Counted from the first letter of the stretch, positions 10,227 through 18,928 are shown. The stretch is 48,486 bases of DNA from Clostridia bacterium (GCA_017522225.1 JAFWZR010000008.1:1-48486); one strand, 5' to 3'. The notes: generated by a model not told the origin, from the letters alone. Numbers and translations: made by a program.

Positions 10227-10318
10227 TTAAATCACACTCCTTAATAAGCGGCTTCGCGGAGTATGTCGAACTCCATACATTACCGCCGGAATTTAGATTT
10301 TAGATTATTCTCGGATGA
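10227..10318 (-). other. Structured intercistronic spacer rplW-rplB
   Basis: The 92-nt gap between rplW and rplB is long for this tightly packed operon. Read on the coding strand it contains GTATG-8 nt-CATAC flanked by CGGCGG on the left and CCGC then GCCG on the right, so a nested stem can form just ahead of the rplB ribosome binding site. No U-run follows, so it is not a simple terminator. A role in mRNA processing or translation is only inferred. Confidence 0.35.
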
Positions 10319-10615
10319 TTACATCATGCCATCGAAGAACTCGATGGTCTTTGAATCTTCTGTAAGAGTAACGATTGCCTTCTTCCAAGAAGCTGTGTAG
10401 CCCTGGTGCATACCCTGTCTGCGAAGCTTGCCGAGGCAGTTGATTGTGTTAACCTTTGCTACCTTTACGCCGAAAAGCTCTTCAACAGCTTTAGCAATCT
10501 CAATCTTGTTAGCAGTCTTAGCAACTGAGAATGTGTACTTCTTTTCAGCTGTGCCAAGCATGCTTTCTTCTGTGATAATCGGACGGAGGATGATGTCCTG
10601 TGCTAATTTACTCAT
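10319..10615 (-). CDS. rplW: 50S ribosomal protein L23
   Basis: L23 is at the polypeptide exit site and docks trigger factor and SRP. The 98-aa product contains [20 protein letters not shown] at the N-terminus and the extended loop [20 protein letters not shown] that reaches the tunnel. Its ATG overlaps the rplD stop by four bases (ATGA), indicating coupled translation. Confidence 0.97.
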   Translation of the reverse strand: MSKLAQDIILRPIITEESMLGTAEKKYTFSVAKTANKIEIAKAVEELFGVKVAKVNTINCLGKLRRQGMHQGYTASWKKAIVTLTEDSKTIEFFDGMM

Positions 10616-11235
10616 GCATATACCTCCTCAATCTTTGCGATGCCGTCCTTAAGAACGAGCATTGTATCGCAGTTAAGAATGTCATAAACATTCAATGTGT
10701 TAACAGTTGCAACCTTTACGCCTGCAATGTTTCTTGCGCTTCTGTAAAGAACGTTGTCGTTCTCAGGAAGAACAAGGAGAACTTTCTTGCCTGTTTCGAG
10801 AGCTGAAAGAACCTTAACAACTTCCTTTGTCTTGATAGCGTCAAGCTTGAATGAATCGAGTACAACGAGTTCTTCTGCAGCAACCTTTGAAGAGAAAGCT
10901 GACTTCATAGCGAGTCTCTTTACCTTCTTGTTGATTGTGAATCCGTACTCTCTCGGCTTCGGGCCGTGAGAAATACCACCGTGTGTCCACTGAGGAGCTC
11001 TGATTGAACCCTGACGAGCACGGCCTGTACCCTTCTGACGCCAAGGCTTCTTGCCGCCGCCGCTAACCTCTGCGCGTGTAAGGGTTGACTGTGTGCCCTG
11101 ACGCTGATTTGCCAAATAGTTTACTACGCAAAGGTGCATAGCAGATGCATTCGGCTCGATTCCGAAAACTGACTCTGCAAGAGCAAGGTCGGAAACCTTT
11201 TTACCGTTCATATCGAATACTGATACATTAGGCAT
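10612..11235 (-). CDS. rplD: 50S ribosomal protein L4
   Basis: L4 lines the exit tunnel with L22 and in E. coli also represses the S10 operon by binding its leader. The 207-aa protein shows the tunnel loop as [20 protein letters not shown] followed by [19 protein letters not shown], the family signature. It is 18 nt after rplC and overlaps rplW. Given the structured leader ahead of rpsJ, L4 feedback control is possible here, but the sequence does not demonstrate it. Confidence 0.97.
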   Translation of the reverse strand: MPNVSVFDMNGKKVSDLALAESVFGIEPNASAMHLCVVNYLANQRQGTQSTLTRAEVSGGGKKPWRQKGTGRARQGSIRAPQWTHGGISHGPKPREYGFTINKKVKRLAMKSAFSSKVAAEELVVLDSFKLDAIKTKEVVKVLSALETGKKVLLVLPENDNVLYRSARNIAGVKVATVNTLNVYDILNCDTMLVLKDGIAKIEEVYA

Positions 11236-11253
11236 ACTTAAACTCTCCTTCCA

Positions 11254-11883
11254 TTACGCTTTCTTGGCATTAGCGATAACAACGATGCCGCCCTTAGGAC
11301 CGGGAATTGCGCCCTTAACAGCGATGAGGTTGTTCTCAACATCAACCTTAGCAATAGTTAAATTCTGAACTGTAACGCGGTCTACACCGTAGTGACCTGC
11401 CATCTTCTTTCCTTTGAAGATTCTGGCGGGGTCGATAACACCGAGTGAACCACCGTGTCTTGCAACAGGACCAGTACCGTGAGACTCTCTGAGTCTTGCA
11501 AAGTTCCAGCGCTTGATTACGCCTGCTGTACCGTGACCTTTGCTTGTGCCGATAACGTCAACTTTTTCACCGGCTTCAAAAATGTCTGCCTTGAGGATGT
11601 CACCAACATTGATGTCTGCAATGTTCTCGAGACGGAACTCCTTGAGTACCTTCTTGGGAGCAACGCCGTTCTTGTCAAAGTGACCCTTCATGGGCTTGTT
11701 GACTCTTGCTACCTTCTGATCGCCGAAACCAACCTGAACAGCCTCGTAGCCGTCATTCTCGATTGTTTTCTTCTGAACGATCACGTTCGGACCTGCTTCA
11801 ACGACTGTTACGGGTACTACATTACCTTTTTCGTCGAAGATCTGTGTCATACCGATTTTCTTTCCGATAAGACCTTTTTTCAT
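11254..11883 (-). CDS. rplC: 50S ribosomal protein L3
   Basis: L3 is an early-assembly protein whose extension approaches the peptidyl transferase centre. The 209-aa protein begins [20 protein letters not shown] and contains the W-finger region ([20 protein letters not shown], then RHGGSLG) and [17 protein letters not shown]. It lies 63 nt after rpsJ behind an AAGGAGG site and 18 nt before rplD. Confidence 0.98.
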   Translation of the reverse strand: MKKGLIGKKIGMTQIFDEKGNVVPVTVVEAGPNVIVQKKTIENDGYEAVQVGFGDQKVARVNKPMKGHFDKNGVAPKKVLKEFRLENIADINVGDILKADIFEAGEKVDVIGTSKGHGTAGVIKRWNFARLRESHGTGPVARHGGSLGVIDPARIFKGKKMAGHYGVDRVTVQNLTIAKVDVENNLIAVKGAIPGPKGGIVVIANAKKA

Positions 11884-11946
11884 TATGTTTTCCTCCTTAT
11901 TAGGTTATTGGTTGGCCACTGCGCCAACTTGACCTGTCAGCGTGGA

Positions 11947-12258
11947 TTAAAGCTTGATTTCAATCTCTACGCCTGCAGGAAGCTCAAGACCTCTCAAAGC
12001 ATCAACTGTTTTAGCTGACGGTCTGATGATGTCGATAAGCCTTTTGTGTGTGCGCTGTTCGAACTGCTCTCTGGAGTCCTTGTACTTATGAACAGCACGA
12101 AGAATTGTAACTACTTCCTTTTCTGTCGGGAGAGGAACGGGACCTGAAACCTGAGCGCCTGTACGCTTTGCAGTCTCAACAATCTTTTCCGCTGCCTTGT
12201 CAACAAGGTTGTGGTCATAACCCTTCAATCTGATTCTGATCTTACCCTTTACTGCCAT
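11947..12258 (-). CDS. rpsJ: 30S ribosomal protein S10
   Basis: S10 is a 30S head protein and also pairs with NusB/NusG in antitermination. The 103-aa product is typical: [40 protein letters not shown] and [20 protein letters not shown]. It is the first gene of the operon. An AAGGAGG site precedes the ATG at 12258, and about 300 nt of structured leader separate it from the promoter at 12568-12596. Confidence 0.98.
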   Translation of the reverse strand: MAVKGKIRIRLKGYDHNLVDKAAEKIVETAKRTGAQVSGPVPLPTEKEVVTILRAVHKYKDSREQFEQRTHKRLIDIIRPSAKTVDALRGLELPAGVEIEIKL

Positions 12259-12561
12259 GATTCTGCCTCCTTATAAATTTGGCGGGCAACGTCTAAAACC
12301 TATTTTTGCAACGCGACCGGGTGTTCCCACCCGCCACATTTAAAAACCGGAAATGGGTTAGTTTCCGGGAAAGTGCATTTAAAGGTTTTAAACGCACATA
12401 CATACACAGATCCGCAAAAGGGCCGCGGACCCGGTCTGTAGGTTATTCGATCGCCCGGTTTTAAATCGGACATACTCCGCGAGAATTCCCGACCTCGATG
12501 GGCCGCCACCTCTCACATCAACGCATATCTACGCACTTCGCTACATACTAACTTAGCGTGC
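12259..12561 (-). promoter_or_regulatory. Structured leader of the S10 operon
   Basis: The untranslated leader ahead of rpsJ is more GC-rich than the surrounding intergenic DNA and dense in hairpins. On the transcript, in order: a 7-bp stem GGTCCGC/GCGGATC; an 11-bp stem at 12373-12397; a 7-bp stem CCGGAAA/TTTCCGG at 12347-12368 followed by UUUUUAAAU; and a 6-bp stem with a GGAA tetraloop at 12318-12333. Segment 12330-12336 can instead pair with 12280-12286 (TGGCGGG/CCCGCCA), excluding the tetraloop hairpin. This resembles an attenuator. Known S10 leaders respond to L4, but this one was not matched to a described family. Confidence 0.5.
12341..12368 (-). terminator. Possible attenuator hairpin in the S10 leader
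   Basis: The stem CCGGAAA/TTTCCGG with an 8-nt loop is followed directly by TTTTTAAAT on the minus strand. The stem is short, so termination would be partial at best, which fits an attenuator upstream of rpsJ. It could also be an incidental part of the folded leader. Confidence 0.4.
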
Positions 12562-12567
12562 TTTAGA

Positions 12568-12596
12568 ATAATATCATAAATCAATACATAAATCAA
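12568..12596 (-). promoter_or_regulatory. Promoter of the ribosomal operon
   Basis: Minus strand: -35 TTGATT at 12591-12596, a 17-bp spacer, -10 TATTAT at 12568-12573. The predicted start is near 12561, giving a leader of about 300 nt ahead of rpsJ. The AT-rich runs at 12600-12650 just upstream could act as an UP element. This is inferred from sequence match only. Confidence 0.65.
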
Positions 12597-12599
12597 TAC

Positions 12600-12760
12600 T
12601 TTTTTTAAAAAAATTTAAAAATTTTTAAAATTATTTTTCGCCACTGTTTCTGAACCGTTACAGTCATCAATTCTGATGCCTTATATTATATATATTATAA
12701 AATGTATACGGATTTTGCCTGAAATCAATACAAAATCGACACTTTGTTGTTTAATGATGT
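12600..12760. other. AT-rich divergent intergenic region
   Basis: This stretch separates the divergent ribosomal operon and GH3 gene. It holds runs of A and T at 12600-12635 and TATATTATATA-like sequence near 12685. No open reading frame with a ribosome binding site was seen, and apart from the two flanking promoters nothing functional is recognised. Confidence 0.5.
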
Positions 12761-12789
12761 TTGACTTTTGACTTGATGTGTTTTATAAT
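12761..12789 (+). promoter_or_regulatory. Promoter of the GH3-hydrolase operon
   Basis: -35 TTGACT at 12761-12766, a 17-bp spacer, -10 TATAAT at 12784-12789. It lies about 47 bp upstream of the GH3 start codon. An overlapping second TTGACT lies too close to the -10 to serve as a -35. Confidence 0.75.
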
Positions 12790-12836
12790 ATATGACAATA
12801 TGAGGCATTATGCCTGAAAATCAAGGAGTGAATTAA

Positions 12837-14576
12837 ATGCATTTTTCAGATTTCGGTGTATATCTTGGCGACTTCACTTTGCGTGAAATCGACTTCCATA
12901 CCAAGAATCCGATGAGAGCACAGCGCAGAACACTTAAAAAAATCCTCAGCAAAAGCAAAAACTGCGAATACGGTAAGAAGATGAACTTCAAGGACATCAA
13001 AACTATTGATGATTTCCGTGCAAAGGTTCCCCTCACAACATACGCTGATTACGAAGGCTATGTTGACCGTATGATCCAGAATAAAGAGAAAAACCTTATG
13101 TATACAGGCCTGAATGTGCGTTACTGTTCATCATCAGGCAGTGTTGGTAAGCCGAAAATCCTTCCGAAGTCCATCATCGACCTCTGGCACATGCAGTGTA
13201 TCGGCTTTTCCGCTTCCGTTGCTACAGCATATCACTACCTTAAGGATGTAAAGGGAGTAAGAATGCCCGCACAGAAGGGTCCCCTCGTTCTTATCCTCAC
13301 AGGCCACAAGCTTGAAGACGGTAAGCAGTGTAACGGTGCAGGTCAGGTTCCCCTTCTTTACCTCAAGCCCCTTCTCCGCACTTTCTCAACATCACCCGTG
13401 TCTCTTCTTATTCCTGAACACGAGGAGTTGCTTGATACATCTTATCTTCAGCTCAGATTCGCCCTTGAAGAAAGAAACGTTTCTTACCTTGAATCTATCG
13501 TTGTAACTCTTCTTACAACAATGTTTGACTATCTTGAGGAAAACTGGGAGATGCTTTGCGACGATATTGAAAAAGGTATCATCAACCCGAATATCAGAAT
13601 CACTCCCGAGCTCCGTGAAGAATATTCAAAGAAGTTTAAGCCCAATCCGAAGCGTGCAGCCGAGCTCCGCAAGGAATTTGAAAAGGGTTTTGATACTCCC
13701 ATCGCTCCGCGCATCTGGCCGAAGCTCACATGGGCTCACGGTATGGTAGGCTCAAACCTTAAGGTTTATGTTGACAAGCTCCGTAAGTCAATCGGCGATC
13801 TTCCCCTCCACAATATGGGTTATGCTGCTGCTGAAGGCTTCTTTGCTATGCCTACAGAGCTTGATGTTCACGACGGTGTTCTTCTTCCGCACTGTATCTT
13901 CTTCGAGTTTATTCCTATCAACGATGACGTTGAGGACGAAACAGATAGTGAAAACCCGAAGACTCTTCTTATTGATGAGCTTGAAGTCGGCAAGAAGTAT
14001 GAGATCGTTGTAACAAACTACTCAGGTCTTTACAGATACCGCATTGAGGACGTTGTTCAGGTTACAAAGATGTATAACAACACACCGAGAATCGAGCTTC
14101 TTTACAGAAAGAATCTTGATATGAATGTTGCTAACGAAAAGACAACCACTCAGATGTGTGACTTCGTTGCAAAGAACACATCAAAGAGAATGGATAACGA
14201 ATTCACAGGCTTCAGCTACTATCCTGACTTCTCAACAAAGCCGCCGCGTTACTGTATGCTCGTTGAGCCGAAGAACCCGGTAACTGAGGAAGACAGACAG
14301 AAGATGATCGACATCCTTGATGAAGAATTCAGCGAGGTTAACGAAAAGTTTGCCAAGTACAGACGTTGGGGTATGCTCAACAGACCTGAAATTCTTATCC
14401 TCAAGCCGAAGACATACTGGGATTACAGAGAAATGCTTCGTGCAAAGGGTATTGTTCTTAACCAGATTAAGCCCGTAACAGTTATTAATAGTGAGGAAAG
14501 AAAGAACTTCTTCTTCTCACACGTTGAGACTGCTGAATCTTCAACTCTTGACGAGTGGAAGAATTCACAGAAATAA
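12837..14576 (+). CDS. GH3-family acyl-adenylating enzyme
   Basis: The 579-aa protein belongs to the GH3 superfamily, best known from plant enzymes that adenylate a carboxylic acid (such as jasmonate or indole acetate) and join it to an amino acid. Visible motifs are the ATP-binding loop SSSGSVGKPK at about residues 98-107, YAAAEGFFAMP in the middle, and YRYRIEDVVQV for the later nucleotide contact. The N-terminal MRAQRRTLKKIL and FRAKVPLTTYADYEGYVDRM segments are also GH3-like. An AAGGAGTG site sits before the ATG, and a strong promoter lies 47 bp upstream. It is followed 14 nt later by an exported hydrolase, so the two probably form an operon. Bacterial GH3 substrates are mostly unknown and none is implied here. 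Confidence 0.85.
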   Translation: MHFSDFGVYLGDFTLREIDFHTKNPMRAQRRTLKKILSKSKNCEYGKKMNFKDIKTIDDFRAKVPLTTYADYEGYVDRMIQNKEKNLMYTGLNVRYCSSSGSVGKPKILPKSIIDLWHMQCIGFSASVATAYHYLKDVKGVRMPAQKGPLVLILTGHKLEDGKQCNGAGQVPLLYLKPLLRTFSTSPVSLLIPEHEELLDTSYLQLRFALEERNVSYLESIVVTLLTTMFDYLEENWEMLCDDIEKGIINPNIRITPELREEYSKKFKPNPKRAAELRKEFEKGFDTPIAPRIWPKLTWAHGMVGSNLKVYVDKLRKSIGDLPLHNMGYAAAEGFFAMPTELDVHDGVLLPHCIFFEFIPINDDVEDETDSENPKTLLIDELEVGKKYEIVVTNYSGLYRYRIEDVVQVTKMYNNTPRIELLYRKNLDMNVANEKTTTQMCDFVAKNTSKRMDNEFTGFSYYPDFSTKPPRYCMLVEPKNPVTEEDRQKMIDILDEEFSEVNEKFAKYRRWGMLNRPEILILKPKTYWDYREMLRAKGIVLNQIKPVTVINSEERKNFFFSHVETAESSTLDEWKNSQK

Positions 14577-14590
14577 TTACAGGAGTATAT

Positions 14591-16180
14591 ATGATGAAAA
14601 AGATTTTATCTGTTGTTCTCTGTATCGCGTTTATTCTCGGCACATTTTCTGTTTCCTTACATACAACTGCATCCGCTGAGGGTGTCGGCACGGATATCCC
14701 ACTTATCTATGTTGTCGGTACAGGCGGTCATATTATAGCTGACAACCCCGACGGAACAACCAGAAAGATTTTCCCGTTGGTATTGCCTGAAAACTTTATT
14801 ATGGATACGGTTGAAGCAAATATCGGTATTTTTGCCAAGGCTGTTATAACACAGCAGTGGGATGAATTCTGTGATGTTCTTTATGACACCATAGCTCCGC
14901 TTTATGCTGACCTTATGCTTGACGAAAACGGTAATCCGCGTGACAACAGCCGTACCGATATCGCAAACCTTGACAGAATCAATCCGACAAAGACAAACGG
15001 TAAGTACGGCACAGAGCAATTCAAATTTGCATATGACTGGCGTGTTGACCCGTATGTTACTGCTGAGAAGCTTCACGAGTATATCGAAGCTGTTCTTGCC
15101 GCTACCGGTGAAACAGAGGTTGCGCTTCTCGGCCGTTGCCTCGGTGACTGTATCGCTGCCGCTTATATGGAAAAATATGACGGACAATATGTTGCTGATT
15201 ATATTTCTTATGCAAGCGCAGTAAATGGCGCTGAGTTCTGCTCGAAGGCTTTCTGCGGTGAGATTTATCTTGATGCAGACGGAATTGAAAGATATGTCTA
15301 TGACCTCGAGCTTGCAACCGGTAACAACATAAACGAGATTATTCAGGCGTTTGTAACAGTCCTTAACGAAACATACGGCTTGGATTTCCTCGCATGGTCT
15401 GTAAACAATGTCTATCCCGACATTTATCTGAAAATCGTTCCGAGACTTCTCAGAAGCATGTACGCTAACTTCCCTGCTTATTGGGCAATGGTTTCTGATG
15501 AGGATTACGAGAAAGCAAAAGAAACTGTTTTCTATGGTACAGATACAGAGCAATACGCAAACTTTATCAAGGTTATTGATAACTACCATTACAATGTTCA
15601 GGTTAAGCTTCCCGAATTGTGGAAGGGATTTGAAGCAAGAGGCATCAACATGTCTAACGTTACAAAGTATGGTTACCAGGTATTGCCTGTAGTTAAAAAT
15701 GCTGATGTATTGGGTGAAGATTTCTGTACAGTCAAGAAGGCTTCTCTCGGTGCTACAACATCAACAATCGACACAGTTCTTTCTGACGATCATATTGCTG
15801 CAGCACAGGCAAACGGTACAGACAGATACATCTCTCCCGACAAGCAGATTGATGCTTCAACCTGTGTTTTGCCTGATACGACATGGTTTATAAAGAATAT
15901 GGCTCACGCAAACTTCCCCGAGTCAATAAACCGTCTTTTCGACAGAATTATCAACATTGAAGATTTCAATGTGTTCAGTGACGCTGAGTATCCTCAGTAC
16001 CTTGTTTATAACGATGAGACATCCGAAATTTATCCGATGGTTCCCGAGAATATGGACACAACACAGAGATATAACCCCGACTTCTTTGAGGCTTTGAAAA
16101 AGGTGTTTGAATTCCTTATGGGACTTATCAAGGATGCTATCGCAGACAGTATGGCTCCGAAAACTGCTCCCGCTGAATAA
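14591..16180 (+). CDS. Exported LCAT-like alpha/beta hydrolase with Cys at the nucleophile position
   Basis: The start is taken at 14591 (529 aa) because AGGAG lies just upstream and the protein then begins with a signal peptide, MMKKILSVVLCIAFILGTFS, ending near TASA. The fold resembles lecithin:cholesterol acyltransferase/lipase proteins: an N-terminal PLIYVVGTGGH oxyanion strand, FAYDWRVDPYVTAEKL (LCAT-type YDWR), and an elbow LLGRCLGDCIAAAY. The elbow carries Cys (about residue 183) where LCAT relatives have Ser. Candidate acid and base residues occur later (PDTTWF, NMAHANFPES). It follows the GH3 gene by 14 nt. An exported lipase-like or thiol-hydrolase role is inferred; loss of activity is the alternative. 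Confidence 0.6.
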   Translation: MMKKILSVVLCIAFILGTFSVSLHTTASAEGVGTDIPLIYVVGTGGHIIADNPDGTTRKIFPLVLPENFIMDTVEANIGIFAKAVITQQWDEFCDVLYDTIAPLYADLMLDENGNPRDNSRTDIANLDRINPTKTNGKYGTEQFKFAYDWRVDPYVTAEKLHEYIEAVLAATGETEVALLGRCLGDCIAAAYMEKYDGQYVADYISYASAVNGAEFCSKAFCGEIYLDADGIERYVYDLELATGNNINEIIQAFVTVLNETYGLDFLAWSVNNVYPDIYLKIVPRLLRSMYANFPAYWAMVSDEDYEKAKETVFYGTDTEQYANFIKVIDNYHYNVQVKLPELWKGFEARGINMSNVTKYGYQVLPVVKNADVLGEDFCTVKKASLGATTSTIDTVLSDDHIAAAQANGTDRYISPDKQIDASTCVLPDTTWFIKNMAHANFPESINRLFDRIINIEDFNVFSDAEYPQYLVYNDETSEIYPMVPENMDTTQRYNPDFFEALKKVFEFLMGLIKDAIADSMAPKTAPAE

Positions 16181-16196
16181 AAGCAAATAAATTAAT

Positions 16197-16227
16197 CCCC
16201 GTTTTCGTTATGAAAACGGGGATTTTT
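16197..16227 (+). terminator. Terminator between convergent operons
   Basis: A 10-bp perfect stem (CCCCGTTTTC/GAAAACGGGG) with a 5-nt loop is followed by ATTTTTA. It lies 17 nt after the hydrolase stop and 20 nt from the convergent metallophosphoesterase stop, so it may serve both directions. The U-run is clear only on the plus strand. Confidence 0.88.
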
Positions 16228-16246
16228 ATATGCTGTTTAAATTAAA

Positions 16247-17434
16247 TCAGAATGCATAACCGAAGAAAGCCTTGATCGGTAATGTTACAGCAAAGAGAAG
16301 ACCTGCCTTGATTCTGTCCCAGAGAGGAAGATAATCGCAGTTCATATTGTAGTTAGCCATAGCCATCTTATTGTCTGCGAAGTAATCGTCAAACTGTACG
16401 AGATGTGTTTCGTATGTTGAAGTATCTTCTTCGTTGATGTTGATAATACGGATACCTCTGTCCTCGTTACCGTAGCTGTTGAATGTAAAGCCCGGTGTAG
16501 CAACAAGGTCAATACCGCTGTGAGTTACCTCGAATGAGTTGTTGTGGTCGTGGCCGAAGAACATTGCAACAACATCACCCTGTTCAACCATTGCGGGGAA
16601 CTGCTTTGACGGACGTGTGCCGGGGCAAGGATACTCCTTGAGATAGCCTGCCTTGAGAACGCCTTCCTTGAAAACATAGTCACGGCCGTCCTGATGAAGG
16701 AGTGCACCCTCGATGTTTTCGCCTGACTCAATAAGGTCAAAGATTTCCTTTACAATGATGTGCTGGAAAGCCATTGAAGGAACAGCCACACCGCCGTTTG
16801 CTGCCTTAAGCTTGTTTGATTCAGCAATATACCATTCTACCTGATCATCGTGAACATAGTCATAACCGCCAAGCTCTTCATCGTATGTATTTGAGTCGAA
16901 CATCCAGAGGTTATAAGCCATCTTGTAAGGATTCTTTGATGAATAAACAGGAAGGTTGTATGTGCCGCAACCGTAAAGAGCCTCGCCCTCATCTGTACCG
17001 ATGAAGCAATCGTATGTTTCGTAAATATCGAACAGCTCTTCCTTTGAGAGTGCGTTTTCGTCATCGTGGTTACCGAAAACTGCTGCTACGGGGATTCCGC
17101 TCTCTTCAAAGATTGACATAAACTCATCAATTGCTCTTTCGCATCTGTTGTAGTCCCAGGACTTCAGAAAATCTGTACGGCAGGAACCGCCCGAAATGTT
17201 GTCGCCTGTAAGAACAATAAGGTCGGGAGCCTCTCGCTTGACAGCCTCTCTGAGGAATGCCTTTACAGCACCGTTGAGCTGCATATTGTCCTGAAGGTCA
17301 GCAACCTGCATAATTCTGAAATTGCCGTCATCGTTGAACTGAAGTCTGCTGATGTCCTTCTTAGCTGAAACGCCACAGCAGAGTGTCATGGCAAGAATCA
17401 GAACGCAAAGGACAACTGAAAGAATCTTTTTCAT
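16247..17434 (-). CDS. Exported calcineurin-like metallophosphoesterase
   Basis: The start is set at 17434 (395 aa), where GGAGGT precedes an ATG and a signal peptide MKKILSVVLCVLILAMTLCC follows; a longer frame upstream overlaps the preceding gene. The dimetal site is complete: FRIMQVADLQDN (DLQ in place of the usual DxH), VLTGDNISGG, VFGNHDDEN, FQHIIVKE and MFFGHDHNNSF. The core resembles the PhoD/purple-acid-phosphatase and ICC-like group of secreted phosphodiesterases. It is the last gene of the typA operon (16 nt after the glycosylase). The substrate is unknown; an extracellular phosphate-scavenging or nucleotidase role is plausible. Confidence 0.85.
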   Translation of the reverse strand: MKKILSVVLCVLILAMTLCCGVSAKKDISRLQFNDDGNFRIMQVADLQDNMQLNGAVKAFLREAVKREAPDLIVLTGDNISGGSCRTDFLKSWDYNRCERAIDEFMSIFEESGIPVAAVFGNHDDENALSKEELFDIYETYDCFIGTDEGEALYGCGTYNLPVYSSKNPYKMAYNLWMFDSNTYDEELGGYDYVHDDQVEWYIAESNKLKAANGGVAVPSMAFQHIIVKEIFDLIESGENIEGALLHQDGRDYVFKEGVLKAGYLKEYPCPGTRPSKQFPAMVEQGDVVAMFFGHDHNNSFEVTHSGIDLVATPGFTFNSYGNEDRGIRIININEEDTSTYETHLVQFDDYFADNKMAMANYNMNCDYLPLWDRIKAGLLFAVTLPIKAFFGYAF

Positions 17435-17450
17435 AAATGTACCTCCGTTT

Positions 17451-18023
17451 TTAGTAAGTGTGATCGCACACTTCTTTGATTTTATCTCTGAGCTTAAGGA
17501 AATCCTCAAGCGCCTGAGGCTTGTTATTGGGGTTTCTCAAAAGAGCAGCCGGATGGAATGTTCCCATCATAAGAACCCCGTTCTTTTCAATAAACTCACC
17601 ATGCTGCTGCGTTACCTTGAAGTCAGCACCGATAAGCTTTTGTGCCGCAATTCTGCCGACACAGACGATGATTTTAGGTTTCATCAGTCTTACCTGCTCA
17701 CGCAACCAATCAAGACACGCTTCCTGCTCATCCTGCTGAGGATCACGGTTGTGAGGCGGTCTGCACTTGACCATATTGGCAATGTAAATATTCTTCTTGC
17801 GATCAAGTCCGATTGCGTCCATATATTTATCAAGAAGCTGTCCGCTTCTGCCTACGAAGGGTTCACCCTTCAGGTCCTCCTGCTCACCCGGTCCCTCACC
17901 GATAAAAAGAACCTCAGCATTCTCGTTACCCACACCGAAAACAAGATTTGTTCTTGTGGCACCGAGAAGACATTTCTGACAACCGGAGCAATCAGCCTTT
18001 AATTCTTCCCATGTATTGTACAA
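17451..18023 (-). CDS. Uracil-DNA glycosylase, family 4 (Fe-S)
   Basis: The enzyme removes uracil from DNA for base-excision repair. The 190-aa protein has the family 4 signature: GEGPGEQED at residues 42-50, which activates water, and HPAALLR at 157-163 for DNA and uracil binding. The [4Fe-4S] ligands are visible as C15-x2-C18 and C87 (VKCRPPHNR), with C103 (EACLDWL). It starts 3 nt after ribF and is followed 16 nt later by the metallophosphoesterase, inside a five-gene operon beginning with typA. Confidence 0.93.
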   Translation of the reverse strand: MYNTWEELKADCSGCQKCLLGATRTNLVFGVGNENAEVLFIGEGPGEQEDLKGEPFVGRSGQLLDKYMDAIGLDRKKNIYIANMVKCRPPHNRDPQQDEQEACLDWLREQVRLMKPKIIVCVGRIAAQKLIGADFKVTQQHGEFIEKNGVLMMGTFHPAALLRNPNNKPQALEDFLKLRDKIKEVCDHTY

Positions 18024-18026
18024 AGG

Positions 18027-18914
18027 TCATACACCACCCTTCACTGTAAGACAGTCATTTTTTATCTGCAAAGCCAGTTTATCAAAAGAGCTGAACTTTT
18101 TTTCTGGTCGGATAAAGCGGATAAGACTTACAAAAACATCTCTTCCGTACAAATCACCGCTGAAATCAATAATATGAGTTTCACTAAGTACGGTATCTGT
18201 TCCTACAGTAGGACGCTTTCCGATATTTGTTACACCTTTATATTCCTTACCGTCGATCGTTACGCGTGATTCGTATACACCGAACCGCGGCACAACAAGC
18301 CCGTCGGGCAGGTGCTGATTAATTGTCGGGAATCCCCAGGTGCGTCCCCTTTTTTCTCCGTCAACAACAACTGCACCAAAGCCGAAGGCTCTGCCGAGCA
18401 TATTGTTGGCGAGGACGATATCACCGTTTTCAATCGCCTTACGGATTGCCGTCGAGCTGACGGGCAAAGAATCACAAAGAACCTCATCGACGGTTATACA
18501 TTCAATATTTTCGGCTTTGCAGAGCTTTTTAAGAAGCTTTGCATCACCCGATGCACCTTTACCGAAGCGGTAGTTGAATCCGCAGACAACCGCCTTTGCG
18601 TTGAGGCGATCAACAAGAATATTTTTAACAAAATCCTCGGGACTGAGGCTTCTGATATCTGCAAAGCTCACAGTTCTTACCCGCAGGCCCTTTTGCGTTA
18701 AAAACTCAAGTCTTTCTGAATCCGTCATCAGCATCGGCGGCGCTTCACCCGATACGGCTTTAAGACTGTGCTCGTCAAAAAGCATAACCGTTGCCGTCAG
18801 TGTGTCTTTACTCATCTCAACAGTTTTTTCAAGCACTGCCGAGTGTCCGAGATGAATACCGTCGAAATTACCGAGGGCAACCGCAGTGCCGTTATTCAGT
18901 TTTTCGTCGGTCAT
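18027..18914 (-). CDS. ribF: Bifunctional riboflavin kinase / FAD synthetase
   Basis: RibF makes FMN from riboflavin and then FAD. The 295-aa protein shows the N-terminal nucleotidyltransferase motif AVALGNFDGIHLGH (residues 12-24) and the PVSSTAIRKAIENGDI motif corresponding to ISSTxIR. The kinase domain follows with RTWGFPTINQHLPDG, YKGVTNIGKRPTVG and SETHIIDFSGDLYG. Length is slightly under the usual 305-320 aa but no domain is missing. It sits between the exported hydrolase (14 nt) and the uracil-DNA glycosylase (3 nt). No FMN riboswitch was seen upstream. Confidence 0.95.
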   Translation of the reverse strand: MTDEKLNNGTAVALGNFDGIHLGHSAVLEKTVEMSKDTLTATVMLFDEHSLKAVSGEAPPMLMTDSERLEFLTQKGLRVRTVSFADIRSLSPEDFVKNILVDRLNAKAVVCGFNYRFGKGASGDAKLLKKLCKAENIECITVDEVLCDSLPVSSTAIRKAIENGDIVLANNMLGRAFGFGAVVVDGEKRGRTWGFPTINQHLPDGLVVPRFGVYESRVTIDGKEYKGVTNIGKRPTVGTDTVLSETHIIDFSGDLYGRDVFVSLIRFIRPEKKFSSFDKLALQIKNDCLTVKGGV

Positions 18915-18928
18915 AAAATCACACCAGA

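Noticed and set aside
12300-12509. Open frame in the S10 leader on the minus strand (GTG start; includes LKPGDRITYRPG)
   Set aside because: It lies wholly within the structured leader, has no good ribosome binding site and uses rare Arg codons unlike its neighbours. The hairpins explain the sequence better.
14657-15589. 310-codon open frame antisense to the LCAT-like hydrolase
   Set aside because: It mirrors a recognisable gene on the other strand, has no ribosome site and no protein motif; such long antisense frames are codon-usage shadows.
17900-18914. FMN riboswitch linked to ribF
   Set aside because: The gene lies within an operon 14 nt after another gene, leaving no room for a riboswitch leader.
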